Of a stretch of 64,000 nt of DNA, positions 9,115 to 18,307 are shown piece after piece. The notes beneath the pieces were generated by a model. That model made no database searches. It saw only the letters and a program-made list of their open reading frames with translations, and was not told where the DNA came from. Within the stretch, counting starts at the first letter, position 1, and every line of letters begins with the position of its first letter. Both the position numbers and the translations under genes were made by a program. Source of the DNA: Isoetes taiwanensis. Its lineage: Eukaryota; Streptophyta; Lycopodiopsida; Isoetales; Isoetaceae. Location of the stretch: positions 2,596,456-2,660,455 of the forward strand of contig JAJEKV010000102.1 of assembly GCA_021234155.1 (NCBI GenBank). The letters run 5' to 3'.

Positions 9115-11030
9115 TCAATCCAGATAAGACTTTTCCCAAGTTATTCTCGTTTTTCTTAACATTTTTTTATTGTGAGCCTTCTCTAGTTTAGGAATATTAT
9201 TAGGATTCTCTAAGAAGTACTCTTCTTTACCCCAATTTTCCTTATCACTTTCGTAATCCTCACTATCACTTGAGTCAGAAAATCCACCAGAGAAAAATTG
9301 GAACATAGAATTATTTTTAATATTATTTAAGGTAGAACCGAGAACTTGCCTGGTATTTTCCCTTTCTTGAAGCTCCTTCATTTCCATAACTCTATGCTCT
9401 GGAGTCTCAGCAACAAAGTCACTGTCTTTGTCTAGAGTCACTTCAACTTCACAATCTTTGTGTCCTTGTGAGTGCTGACTGATATTTTCTTGCAGAGAGT
9501 CTGCAAACTTGCTTGATACCTTTGGAGGACTTGTAGAACAATCCGCTATAGGGGAGTCTAGGTCAATCAGGGAAGGCAGAGAAGCAGGAGTAAAAATAAG
9601 AGGCTCTTTTGATTCAGTGATTTGGGCTGGAGGGGTTATATGAGGCACATGATTATGGAATAAATCACATACTTTGCTCTTGTCTAAATTAGAATCTAAT
9701 TCACCATTGAGGTTAGATAATACCTGATAAGGATTTTGACAATTAACCTGGTGCAGAGAGGCATCTTCAGAATTATCTTCAATAGTTTGACTGGCAGGTT
9801 CAACAATATGTAAGTCAATAGGATTTGTAGACTCTGGAACTTTTTGAGTTTGTTGTGTCTCTGTAACTGGCAATTTTCTCTTTAAATTTGAATCCTTCTA
9901 CTTATAATTCAGCTGAGACTTTGCTTTGTCTTGAGTTTTTATAATTAAGGACCCACTCTTACTAATATTTTTGATAGGAAAATCCATGAGATTGTAGGAA
10001 CATTGATCTTTGTCCTGATGTTTAGCCTCCTTGATAATATTATTCAAGGTCATGCTTAATTTTTCAGTTGCATGGCATGGTTTATTAGCAATCGTGTTCC
10101 TTCACTAGCAATTTAGGCTCCCAATTACTATTGAACCATTGCTTTTCATAGCATTATAGCCATCTTGCTCTTTTCATCGCTTCCTTTGTCCTTCATTTGC
10201 TCCCTAGCTTTGCTTTTTGCTTCAATTCTCTTATAACTACCCTTCACTCTTGTCCATTTGAATCATCATTTTACGGCAATTTTTTAAAATGATGTTCTCT
10301 TACATAAATATCCTCATCAATGCCTTTTTTAACATACTGTTCAACTGGATGTTTTCCTGAAATATGTCCAGAAGGTATCATGTCTGAGATCTGACTTCCT
10401 TGAGAAATTTTGTCCCCTTCCTGTCCATCCGAACTTGATCTCCAATCGGAATACCAGAAATGTCTATACAGACATTTCTGACATTGAGAAGGCAAGCTAG
10501 ACCATCTAAGAGTTAATGAAGATTCTAGACCAAAGGCATCTTTAAAAGGAATGGAAAGAGGAATGTCCTTGGATAAGTCAAGTTGCAAAAAGATATTGGT
10601 GGTCTTGAAGGGGAGTATTTGGTGGAAATGTATGTTCCAATGGAATTGAATAGCAGCTTAAAGCATTCCTCATCCCAATAAATAGGATTCAAACCAAAGA
10701 GAGAAGTTGAGGCGATACAAAGATTATTCATTTGATCATTATCAAGCTTAGGATGCCATTTCAGAAAAGTAAGCTGGGAAGTCTCGAAAGTCAGGGGACC
10801 ATAATTCAGGAAAAAGTTTGCTGATCTGGAATTACCACATTCAAGCATTATGTATGGAAAATTAAGCCAATAGACAGCTTGAATAACGATTCCTTTGTGC
10901 AAGTTTAAAAGGAAGGCCCACAATTTATCTAGTTTGATGCCATATTTTTGACCTTTTATAATCACAAATTTGATCGAGACAAAGCTTCAATTTTTGAATG
11001 AACAATAGGAAGGTTCAAAGAAATACCATT
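9115..11030 (-). pseudogene. LINE-A ORF1 (DUF4283-like nucleic-acid-binding protein), broken
   Basis: 9115-9873 (252 aa) is the acidic, Ser/Glu-rich C-terminal part of ORF1 just upstream of the endonuclease. 10271-10588 contains LRWSSLPSQCQKC, the zinc-knuckle start. 10525-10965 matches the DUF4283 core (WHPKLDNDQMNN, LFGLNPIYWDEECFK). 9,874-10,270 is interrupted by several stops. The N-terminus is about 10,990-11,030 (ISLNLPIVHSKIEALS). 11,041-11,227 could be its 5' leader, since LINE-B is inserted right beside it. Confidence 0.65.
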
Positions 11031-11227
11031 ATAAATGCTGAGCTTTCAATCATGGAGGTACAAAGGTTTAGTGTGCCTCAGTCTATCGTCCAATGCAAAG
11101 ATCCTCGACGGTTTCAAGGTGATCCCATGCAATACCGTATGGAATAGGTCTCTAGGTAGCGGGATTAATTGGATGAAGAATGCTTCTGTGATCAGGATCA
11201 GCAGATAGATTGTCCAGAAAGGAACTT

Positions 11228-11244
11228 CATGAGAGATAGAATCC
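11228..11244. repeat. TSD of LINE-B, left copy
   Basis: CATGAGAGATAGAATCC is identical to 17774-17790. It is followed directly by the poly-T (poly-A on the element strand), as target-primed reverse transcription requires. Confidence 0.9.
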
Positions 11245-11254
11245 TTTTTTTTTT

Positions 11255-11833
11255 ATTGAAGGCATCTATTTATATTAAGTATAAGTTAAATATACAAAAA
11301 CTTTTTTCAAGGGAAGTGTAACCCTAGAGAAAATTAGAGACTGTTTAGAGATATAAGTAGCTGATAAAACAAAGTTTTCCTTGAAACAGTAACAAATAAA
11401 AACTAGTGGAGTCCTTTGAGATGCATGTTCGTCCTCTTCCTTGCTTTCCCTTTCATAATCATGTGGAAGGTGCAGTAAATGCACCTACAAGTATCTGCCC
11501 TAGCCATGTTGAGCCTCCCTTTAGCATCTTTGGCTTCACAAATCAGCTCTCTTCGAATGTTGAAGTTCTAATCACAAAGAAAGATCCACGTATGGATGGC
11601 ATCTACATGTGCAGAGGTATCGACTGGGCCAAAGAATTTGATCCACTCCTTATCGTGCTCAGCTTTGTTCCTTTTCCATTTGAGCCTCCTGGTCATCAGG
11701 AACAGAGTATCTGCAACAATAATCAACTCATGCATTAACACATAAGATCCAATTGATATCATACAAAACCTGTTTTATGATTCCTTCCAGGGATATGATT
11801 TCATAATAAAAAAATAAAGGAGTTTCTCCCTTC
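11255..11833 (-). other. LINE-B 3' UTR and former ORF2 C-terminus
   Basis: Directly after the ORF2 stop (TAG at 11834-11836) the same frame reads EGRNSFIF, completing the conserved W-I-x3-RN-x2-IF motif. The TAG therefore replaces a conserved Trp codon. After one frame change in the T-rich run the coding text continues to a TGA at 11728-11730. The remaining 3' UTR (11,255-11,727) has a 64-aa ORF (11568-11762) that I take as fortuitous. Confidence 0.6.
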
Positions 11834-14800
11834 CTAGATTCTCCACAGAAGGATATAAATTCTCCAGTCTGTTGGGTTGTTAGGCTTGAAGAAATCCTTC
11901 TGGTTCAGGGTAACCAAGTTTTGGCCAAGGATCTCAGAGGCCAGTTCCAGAACCCATTCAGACCAAAGGCAGGATCTGAATAGATGGTTTTCATCCTCTT
12001 TGTAGGCTAGACATCTGTCACAAATATCAGAGTTAGTCATTAAAAGCTTAAACCTCTTACAGTTAGTTGCCAGTCCCTTATGCCAGAGCTGCCACGTAAA
12101 GGCCTTGATCTTCGGATTAATTGGGCTGCTCCACATAAATTTGAGATTCCGTCTAGCTGTTTCCGAAGAAACTCCCCATTTTAGGTGAATGGTGACAGTC
12201 TGATGCCTCATGAGAAATTTGTAGGCAGAATTGACTTTGTAACCAGTTACACCATTATGCTTCCAGGAATCAGGGGAATGGGACCATCTGCCATACATCA
12301 CAGTATTGATAATAGCTTCATAAAGCTTTTGTGTTTGTTGACCTTCCCCTGCAAGGACTGAATTATGGAATAGAATAATCCCGTTATTATCATAGAGGTC
12401 TCTGATCATAGTAATCCCTTTTTGCTTCCAAAGCTTCGCTTGTTCCGGGAAATGACAGGCTAGGCAAATATCGGGATTATCCATAATAAGAGCGGGATTC
12501 CAGAAAATGGATTGCTCCATAGATAAACCCTTTTCCCAGGTGTACATCTGTCTAATTTCAAGCCAAGCCTTAATCCACTTTTTAATAAGACATGGAATAG
12601 TGGCAGGAACAGAGAAAGGGAAAAAGATAGAGTGGGGCAGATCCATTTTCAGGTTTCTCCAACCATAAGGGCGGCATTTACTGATATAATGCCTGATCAG
12701 AATAGATATGGGATGTTTAATTCTATCATATGAAGCTTTATGGAAATATTTTGCTGCCAGAGCTAGTCCTTGCTTCCTGATATTTATTGTTCCAAGTCCA
12801 CCTTCTGTTTTTGGTTTGCAGCACTCTTCCATGGAAACCGGGTGCCAGCATCTCCTGTTTTGGCCACAAGAGATAAACCTGCCAATAATACTTTGAAGCT
12901 TGTTAGTGACTTTTTTGGGAGCTAAAATAATGGAAGATTGGTAGACCTGCGAGGAAGAGATCATAAAATTGGCTATAATAGCTCTGCCATTTTTAGAGAG
13001 ATATTTAGAATTCAGGGTGTCAACCTTTTTATAAAATTTATCAATAATATCATTCCACAAATCAGAGGCGTTACTTCTGATGGCAAAAGGGATACCCAGA
13101 ATCTTAGATTTAGTACATGGGGAGTTATACTTACAGCCAAAAAGGCCAGCTGCTTGGGTGCCTTTGTCAATATCCCTAGCTTGAATAGCAGACTTAAGGG
13201 GATTGATTCTGCAACCTGAAGTATGTCCAAAATCTTGAAGGATTTGCTGAGTGTTGATAATTGAACCTTGATCCATGGATGTCAATATAAAAGTGTCATC
13301 AGCAAAATGCCCGTTGAGAATTTGGTCCACCTGAGAATTATCTGGGAGCTGAAGGCCTTTGATAGATTTGTCATTCTTGGCAGCTTCCAATCTGCTGTGC
13401 AATGCTTCCATGACTATTAAAAACAAGAAGGGGGCCAGAGGGCAACCTTGTTTGACTCCTCTTCTTAAAGCAAAGAAGGGGTTGCATTCGCCATTTACAA
13501 GCACTGCTGATCTAGAATTACCCAAAATGGCTTTAAACATACCTATGCTTTCTTCGTTGAATCCCAGAACCCTGCAACATTTAAACAAAAAATTCCAACT
13601 GACCGTGTCGAAGGCTTTCGTGATATCCAATTTGAGAAGAGCAATGTCTTGGTTGGATTCCTTGGCCCATTGCAATCCTAAAATTGCAGTGACCACATTG
13701 TCTAGGATGAATCGGTCCTTAAGGTATGCTGATTGAGTGCTGCTGATTGCAGTGTTTAAACCCTTCTTGAGCCTTGCAGCCAGCGCACCTGCAATTATCT
13801 TATAGATAACATTAGTGAGCGAGATCGGTCTGTAATCAGCAAAGGAAGTTGGAGAATCAATCTTAGGAATAAGAGTTATAAGACTCGTGTTGATTCTGGC
13901 ATCCAGACACTTGCTAATCCTGAACTCATTGGCCAAATTGGTAACCCCATCACTTAAAATAGGCCAAGCCTTTTTGAAAAATTCCCCAGGGAGACCGTCT
14001 GGACCCGGAGTTTTCCCATTATCCATACCTGAGATAACTTCCTTAAGCTCATGATCAGTGAAAGGGGAAGAGATTAGGTTGTTCTGGTCCACATTGACTT
14101 TACCTCTAATATTAATGAATAAGTCCATCATCTCCTCAGAACAATCAGTGTTAGTGCCCATAATTTTGATAAAATGGTCCACAGCAGCAATTTTGAGATT
14201 AAGATCACCAGAGATAAGAGTGTCCCCAACCTTGACTTCTTCAATTTGATTTCTCTTGAGTTTCGTTTTGGCTTTGATGCAGAAATACTTGGAGTTGCAT
14301 CTCTCGTCTTCCTTAAGCTCTTTGATTTTGGCCTTTACTTTCCAACCCTTTGCAATACTAATTTCTTCCTTCTCAATCTGAATTTTGATGTCATCTTGCA
14401 TGTCAGCTGGGGCAGTGCTGAGCCTTTGTCTTAATTGAGAGAGATTAGCATGCTTCTGGTAATGAATCTCTTTTCCCCAACTTTTTAACCAGCTTTTGAT
14501 ATGTTTATCCAAGTTAATCCACCACCACATCCAACCTGTGTCCCCAACTGGTTTGGGATGGCAGTTAATAATATTCTGGAGCTTGTCAAGAAAATCCTCA
14601 TGATCGAGAAGGTTAACATTTAGCTTGAAAAAGGATTTTCTACTGCTTTGATTACTCTTGCCAGTCAGACTAATTTGCTGAGGATAATGGTCGGAAAGAG
14701 TATAACCAGTTAAATTATCCACCCTGCTACCAATGGTCCACAAATTCTCACTAAGGTAGAAACGGTCATGAAGGCAACAAATAGGGTCAGCCCTGTGATC

Positions 14801-15388
14801 AGACCAGCTAAAAGAATTGGGTTTGGTTCTGGCTATTCTAAGATTATGATCTGTGAGGAGCTTGGTCCAAGCACAATTTTCAAGAGGCAAGAGAGCCTTA
14901 AAGTTCTTATTTTTCATATAGCTATCTGTAACCATGTTAAAGTCGCCTGCAAGGATGAGGTCATCAACATCCATGCTAGCTAAGCTCTGGTTGATCTTAT
15001 TCCACACCATAATCCTCTCAGAGGGATTATGGTAAGAATAAACATTGGTGATGGCAATAGTATCAAAACCGAGATTACCTACTAGAACCTGCCACCTACC
15101 ATTATTGTCATTAATCATATGAGTTACCTCCAGATTGATTCTCAGATTCCACACAATAGCTATACCTGCAGACGAATAATTAGCACTGATAGACCAAACT
15201 TTGAAGTTGGGAGGAAGAGATCTAGAGATAATTTCATTGTGGTTTGGATCATGAATCTTATGTTCCTGGATAAGCAAAATATCGGGGTTAAGGGTAGAGA
15301 TACAGACCTTTAGACGCTCCCTTTTGATGAGGTTATTTATACCCTGGATATTCCAGGTAATAATCTTTAAGAAATTAGACATTAACAT
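11834..15388 (-). CDS. LINE-B ORF2: endonuclease / reverse transcriptase / zf-RVT (1184 aa)
   Basis: This polyprotein nicks target DNA and reverse-transcribes the element RNA. The AP-endonuclease (residues 8-245) shows WN at 12-13, catalytic Glu42 (LLIQEHKI), AGDFN at 147-151 and SDH at 232-234. RT (about 455-760) shows GKTPGPDGLPGEF, LIPKIDSPTSFADYRPISL, KLDITKAFD (Asp588), GVKQGCPLAP and the FADD box (695-698). zf-RVT (about 1048-1150) shows C1123, C1126, H1135 and C1140. The start ATG at 15388 overlaps the ORF1c stop by 7 nt (ATGTTAA), suggesting reinitiation. All key catalytic residues are present. Only the extreme C-terminus is truncated, by a W-to-stop change. Confidence 0.95.
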   Translation of the reverse strand: MLMSNFLKIITWNIQGINNLIKRERLKVCISTLNPDILLIQEHKIHDPNHNEIISRSLPPNFKVWSISANYSSAGIAIVWNLRINLEVTHMINDNNGRWQVLVGNLGFDTIAITNVYSYHNPSERIMVWNKINQSLASMDVDDLILAGDFNMVTDSYMKNKNFKALLPLENCAWTKLLTDHNLRIARTKPNSFSWSDHRADPICCLHDRFYLSENLWTIGSRVDNLTGYTLSDHYPQQISLTGKSNQSSRKSFFKLNVNLLDHEDFLDKLQNIINCHPKPVGDTGWMWWWINLDKHIKSWLKSWGKEIHYQKHANLSQLRQRLSTAPADMQDDIKIQIEKEEISIAKGWKVKAKIKELKEDERCNSKYFCIKAKTKLKRNQIEEVKVGDTLISGDLNLKIAAVDHFIKIMGTNTDCSEEMMDLFINIRGKVNVDQNNLISSPFTDHELKEVISGMDNGKTPGPDGLPGEFFKKAWPILSDGVTNLANEFRISKCLDARINTSLITLIPKIDSPTSFADYRPISLTNVIYKIIAGALAARLKKGLNTAISSTQSAYLKDRFILDNVVTAILGLQWAKESNQDIALLKLDITKAFDTVSWNFLFKCCRVLGFNEESIGMFKAILGNSRSAVLVNGECNPFFALRRGVKQGCPLAPFLFLIVMEALHSRLEAAKNDKSIKGLQLPDNSQVDQILNGHFADDTFILTSMDQGSIINTQQILQDFGHTSGCRINPLKSAIQARDIDKGTQAAGLFGCKYNSPCTKSKILGIPFAIRSNASDLWNDIIDKFYKKVDTLNSKYLSKNGRAIIANFMISSSQVYQSSIILAPKKVTNKLQSIIGRFISCGQNRRCWHPVSMEECCKPKTEGGLGTINIRKQGLALAAKYFHKASYDRIKHPISILIRHYISKCRPYGWRNLKMDLPHSIFFPFSVPATIPCLIKKWIKAWLEIRQMYTWEKGLSMEQSIFWNPALIMDNPDICLACHFPEQAKLWKQKGITMIRDLYDNNGIILFHNSVLAGEGQQTQKLYEAIINTVMYGRWSHSPDSWKHNGVTGYKVNSAYKFLMRHQTVTIHLKWGVSSETARRNLKFMWSSPINPKIKAFTWQLWHKGLATNCKRFKLLMTNSDICDRCLAYKEDENHLFRSCLWSEWVLELASEILGQNLVTLNQKDFFKPNNPTDWRIYILLWRI

Positions 15389-15774
15389 TTGTATCTACCT
15401 TTGGCCATCCTGGATTGGATAGCTGAGTTCCTGGGGCTGACTCTAAGAGGTCCAAGATAAGTTTTCTTCTGTCCCCTGCCTCTCCTTCTTGATGTAATTT
15501 GCTTCCATCCTTCCTCATTACAAGAGTGGCTGAACTCATTTTCCGAGTTATAGCTCTCTGACTCCACCTCAGAATTTTCCTCCTTGAGAGGGAAGGAGAG
15601 GGTCATAATACCTGTTTTAAACTTAACTTCTATGTTGACATTTCTGAGTAAGAAATTCCAGTTGTTATCCATAACGAGAGACTCATTTTTGAGAGTGAAT
15701 TCCGTTTGCTTCTCATTAGGGTCTATCTGAGTTAAGGCACTACAACTGTTTTGAGCCTGAGCATGAGCATCCAT
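15382..15774 (-). CDS. LINE-B ORF1c: C-terminal part of ORF1 (130 aa)
   Basis: This frame lies -1 to ORF1b and starts with an ATG inside the overlap. It ends in EEGWKQITSRRRGRGQKK, the usual basic end of plant LINE ORF1 proteins, preceded by an acidic Ser/Glu-rich stretch. The 43-nt overlap with ORF1b contains the slippery heptamer CCCAAAA, and a -1 slip there would fuse ORF1b to this frame through Lys-Met-Asp. A simple one-base loss from the A run is the alternative. Confidence 0.75.
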   Translation of the reverse strand: MDAHAQAQNSCSALTQIDPNEKQTEFTLKNESLVMDNNWNFLLRNVNIEVKFKTGIMTLSFPLKEENSEVESESYNSENEFSHSCNEEGWKQITSRRRGRGQKKTYLGPLRVSPRNSAIQSRMAKGRYKC

Positions 15775-16139
15775 CTTTTTGGGGCGCCATTCCTGCCTGG
15801 AGGCTTCACGAAGGTGCTTTTGTCACAGATAGGATTGGCTTCTTCGAGCACCTTATGGATAGGAAGCTTGGAATACACAACCTCCAAATTAAGAGTTCTA
15901 CCCTCTGAGATTTTGATTTTAATATTTTTTAGCCATCTGGAGTCAATTTCTTTAGAGATACACACAGAAGGGAAATTTGTTTGGGGGATATTTATACAAA
16001 TAATATCCCCCAAATTGCTCGAGATGGCCTTCAGATGGGTTAGAGTCCATAGGGCAGGAGGCAAATTTGGAAATGTAATCCAGGTGGAGGTAGAAATGTG
16101 ATTAGAGTTACCTGGGGTAAAAAATGGGCTCCATCTCAT
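15732..16139 (-). CDS. LINE-B ORF1b: DUF4283-like middle part of ORF1 (135 aa)
   Basis: The frame carries MRWSPFFTPGNS and STSTWITFPNLPPALW, the W-x-P-x-F...V-W-I-x-L-P-x-L-P-x-x-W pattern of DUF4283. Its ATG overlaps the stop of ORF1a as ATGA (16139-16136). The DUF4283 domain runs across that junction, so the two frames once made, or still make, one protein by reinitiation or -1 frameshift. Confidence 0.75.
   Translation of the reverse strand: MRWSPFFTPGNSNHISTSTWITFPNLPPALWTLTHLKAISSNLGDIICINIPQTNFPSVCISKEIDSRWLKNIKIKISEGRTLNLEVVYSKLPIHKVLEEANPICDKSTFVKPPGRNGAPKRWMLMLRLKTVVVP
15777..15783 (-). promoter_or_regulatory. candidate -1 ribosomal frameshift heptamer C CCA AAA
   Basis: In the ORF1b frame the codons read GCC CCA AAA AGA, so the X-XXY-YYZ heptamer is in the correct phase. 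Slippage re-reads AAG ATG GAT, which is the ORF1c frame. The ORF1b stop lies 45 nt downstream. I could not establish a stimulatory stem-loop or pseudoknot by eye. Confidence 0.4.
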
Positions 16140-16999
16140 GATATAGAAATCGTGGTTTTGCCCAATTGCTTTTTTAGCAGGTAGGTAACACTAAACTTGT
16201 CCCTGCAGAGGATTTGGAATGTTCTGTCATCTATCTTGAGCAGGGAACAGATGGGGATTCTGTGGGTTTTGGTGATCCAAAACTTGATTTCTCCAATGGA
16301 TGGGCACTTAAAGGGAAAATGGATTAGCAGCCCCCTATCAGAGTATAAATTTACTGCAGTAGAATCTTGAACACCCGAAAGATCAATATAATCCAAATTA
16401 ACTTTAGGTTTGTCAGTCGGGTTAGCACAAGAATCAAAATTAAGCAAAGCATTCTTATATGAGGGAAGAATTGGACCTTTTGCTTTGTCGCTTTTGCCAA
16501 TGACAGGTATCCGGTTACTGACATTTTGATCTTCAACAGAGGTACTGATCCTGTTCATGCCTGAGTTATGTAAGTCCACGCAGTTCTTGCAGTCACACTG
16601 ATTTGTCTCAAGTGGGTTGAAATAACCATTAGAGTCCCTGATTTTGCATGCACCAGTATCCTTTTTGAGTCTTGTCTGATAAATGCCGTATTCTTGTGAG
16701 ACATCCTTAAGGATCAGATCAGCACCCGAGGGGAGCTTGCTCAGAGCCTGCTTACAGTGATGCTCGATAACACTATCATCAGCATCTTCCCATCTTTTGA
16801 TGAGCTTTATGGAGGCTTTTGAGTTCCAGTTAAGGTTTTCAAGATCCAGAAGAGTGGCTTTTGCCAAACTGAGTAACTCATCCATGGATTTTTGGAAGAT
16901 ATTGTTCTTGAGGCTGCAGCAGTCGGCTTCGGAGTGGCCTTGCTTAACCATTATCCTTTTACATAAGTTTCTGTCCATTTCCTGGAGTAACTCGAACAT
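16136..16999 (-). CDS. LINE-B ORF1a: N-terminal part of ORF1
   Basis: From ATG 16999 about 287 aa are open to TGA 16136. The first third is helical and charged with repeated Leu/Glu/Lys (MFELLQEMDRNLCK, MDELLSLAKATLLDLENL). Later there is a Cys/His cluster (CDCKNCVDLH) and the beginning of DUF4283 (LLIHFPFKCPSIGEIKFWI). The open frame extends to a non-ATG codon at 17011, and three in-frame stops separate it from ORF0 in the same frame, so ATG 16999 is the natural start. Confidence 0.7.
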   Translation of the reverse strand: MFELLQEMDRNLCKRIMVKQGHSEADCCSLKNNIFQKSMDELLSLAKATLLDLENLNWNSKASIKLIKRWEDADDSVIEHHCKQALSKLPSGADLILKDVSQEYGIYQTRLKKDTGACKIRDSNGYFNPLETNQCDCKNCVDLHNSGMNRISTSVEDQNVSNRIPVIGKSDKAKGPILPSYKNALLNFDSCANPTDKPKVNLDYIDLSGVQDSTAVNLYSDRGLLIHFPFKCPSIGEIKFWITKTHRIPICSLLKIDDRTFQILCRDKFSVTYLLKKQLGKTTISIS

Positions 17000-17026
17000 A
17001 TTCCAGCCCAATCTCTATCGTTAGCT

Positions 17027-17311
17027 CTACCAGAGGCATAATCTTTTTTCCACGGCTTCCATTTTGCTAAGGGTTTCACAAATGACACCATCACCGAGAA
17101 CTTCCATGCAAACCGCCGCTGCTCTTTGCTGATCCTGAATTAGAGCATAGGTAATATACATGGATTTCATCTTTTCCCAAACTTTGTCATTCTTGCTATC
17201 AAGCCAGAAAATATTTGTCCATTCATCGTCTTCAATCATACGGAGAGCTTTTTCCTTTTCCATTTGGCTCTTGGGTTGATTCGAGCCGATTTTTACAGAT
17301 TTGTTGGCCAT
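17027..17311 (-). CDS. LINE-B ORF0 (94 aa), in frame with ORF1a
   Basis: ATG 17311 has a favourable context (A at -3, G at +4). The product is charged and helical (MEKEKALRMIEDDEWTNIFW, KMEAVEKRLCLW). It ends at three closely spaced stops (TAG AGC TAA CGA TAG), after which ORF1a opens in the same frame. It could be a separate leader protein or the original ORF1 N-terminus cut off by mutation. Confidence 0.5.
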   Translation of the reverse strand: MANKSVKIGSNQPKSQMEKEKALRMIEDDEWTNIFWLDSKNDKVWEKMKSMYITYALIQDQQRAAAVCMEVLGDGVICETLSKMEAVEKRLCLW

Positions 17312-17364
17312 ATTCAGTTTTCGCCCGCGTATCTCCAAACTAGAATCTGTAGATCACGAAAGAA

Positions 17365-17757
17365 CTAAGCTGGCCGGAGATCAAAGAAGCTTGTCCAGTG
17401 GAGAATAGGTTCAATTCCAAATCTCTCAAGAACAAAAATTTGAAAAAGATTACAGTTGAATCTTCCTAGGGCGAGGTAGCCCGAGTTATGGGCCGTAATT
17501 CTTAAGGAGCCTACTCTGTCAAAACCCAAAATGCTAAGAAAATGATCACTTATAGTCATTTCTACTAAATCCTATTCGGTCCTAGAATTGTACGACTGAA
17601 TGATTAGACTATCTATTGCAGCAACAGTCACATCAAAATCGGAAGGGATGTCCGGGAACCCCAGACCCTGGAGAACAGCCTCCAAGAAGGCCTCATCCAT
17701 CGAGTCTGGGATTCGCACGGAGCCCGAGGCGCTTAAACAGAAAGCTTTAACGTTCAT
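17365..17757 (-). CDS. LINE-B 5' terminal ORF, 131 codons split by one TAG
   Basis: ATG 17757 lies only 16 nt from the 5' end of the element. The frame runs 61 codons (PDSMDEAFLEAVLQGLGF) to TAG 17572 and then continues in the same frame (ATG 17559, 64 codons) to another TAG at 17365. No domain is recognised. It could be an upstream ORF that controls translation, or an old ORF1 start. Confidence 0.4.
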
Positions 17758-17773
17758 CTCCCCCGAGTACTTC

Positions 17774-17790
17774 CATGAGAGATAGAATCC
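17774..17790. repeat. TSD of LINE-B, right copy
   Basis: Identical to 11228-11244. One extra C (G on the element strand) at the junction with the element 5' end may be a cap-derived base. Confidence 0.9.
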
Positions 17791-17828
17791 ATTTCCAACT
17801 TTTAATGAAGCAAATTATCAAAATTTCC

Positions 17829-17938
<110 letters not shown>

Positions 17939-18307
17939 TATTTTTACATCATGCCACATTGGCAGCATCTATGAGGTCATATAACGGACATATGATGGTA
18001 TCCTCAGTCTTTTCTTGAAAAGGTTGCGACTTCTGAAGCAGAGAAGAGTGCTCCGGGGCCGGAAGATTAACAAAGAAGTGAAGGAATGCCAAATGTTTAG
18101 GGTTTTTGGGACAATTATAATCCATTACATAAAGTTCAGAGGAAAATAACAAAAGCACATGCAAGAATTGAACAACGAAAAGGGGAAAAAGAGAACAGAG
18201 GAGAAAGAAGCCTTTAATTAGATTCTAAATTAACTAACAGAGATCGGATTGCCATTCCAATCATGCAGATCAAATTATTTAGACTGAGAATTCCAATTCA
18301 CAGAAAA

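Larger units (their letters stand above)
5880..11040 (-). mobile_element. LINE-A, decayed plant non-LTR retrotransposon
   Basis: Read on the minus strand, the order is ORF1 (DUF4283-like, about 11,030-9,115), endonuclease (about 9,105-8,514), linker and reverse transcriptase (about 8,418-6,785), zf-RVT and the IWKSRN tail motif (about 6,600-5,950). Many frameshifts and stops interrupt all frames. Much of the endonuclease C-terminus is deleted. No poly-A tail or TSD is evident. It belongs to the same broad clade as LINE-C (49.5-52.2 kb), with which it shares a homologous post-RT segment. Confidence 0.85.
11245..17773 (-). mobile_element. LINE-B, full-length plant L1-type retrotransposon (6.5 kb)
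   Basis: A perfect 17-bp TSD flanks the element, and a 10-nt poly-A tail lies at 11245-11254 (minus strand). In transcription order it has 5' ORFs (17757-17365), ORF0 (17311-17027), ORF1 in three overlapping frames (16999-15382), ORF2 (15388-11834) and a 3' UTR. ORF2 is intact for 1184 codons. The right flank continues into (GATA)n. The left flank is probably the 5' part of LINE-A, so LINE-B is nested and younger. It is a different lineage from LINE-A and LINE-C (TWNIQGINN versus SWNLRGIKG). Confidence 0.95.

Noticed and set aside
12708-15313. Plus-strand ORFs of 60-125 aa (for example 13359-13736)
   Set aside because: All lie antisense to the intact LINE-B ORF2 and have no motifs.
16136-17011. 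ORF1a starting at 17011
   Set aside because: The codon at 17011 is TTG, unlikely as a start in a plant transcript; ATG 16999 is preferred.
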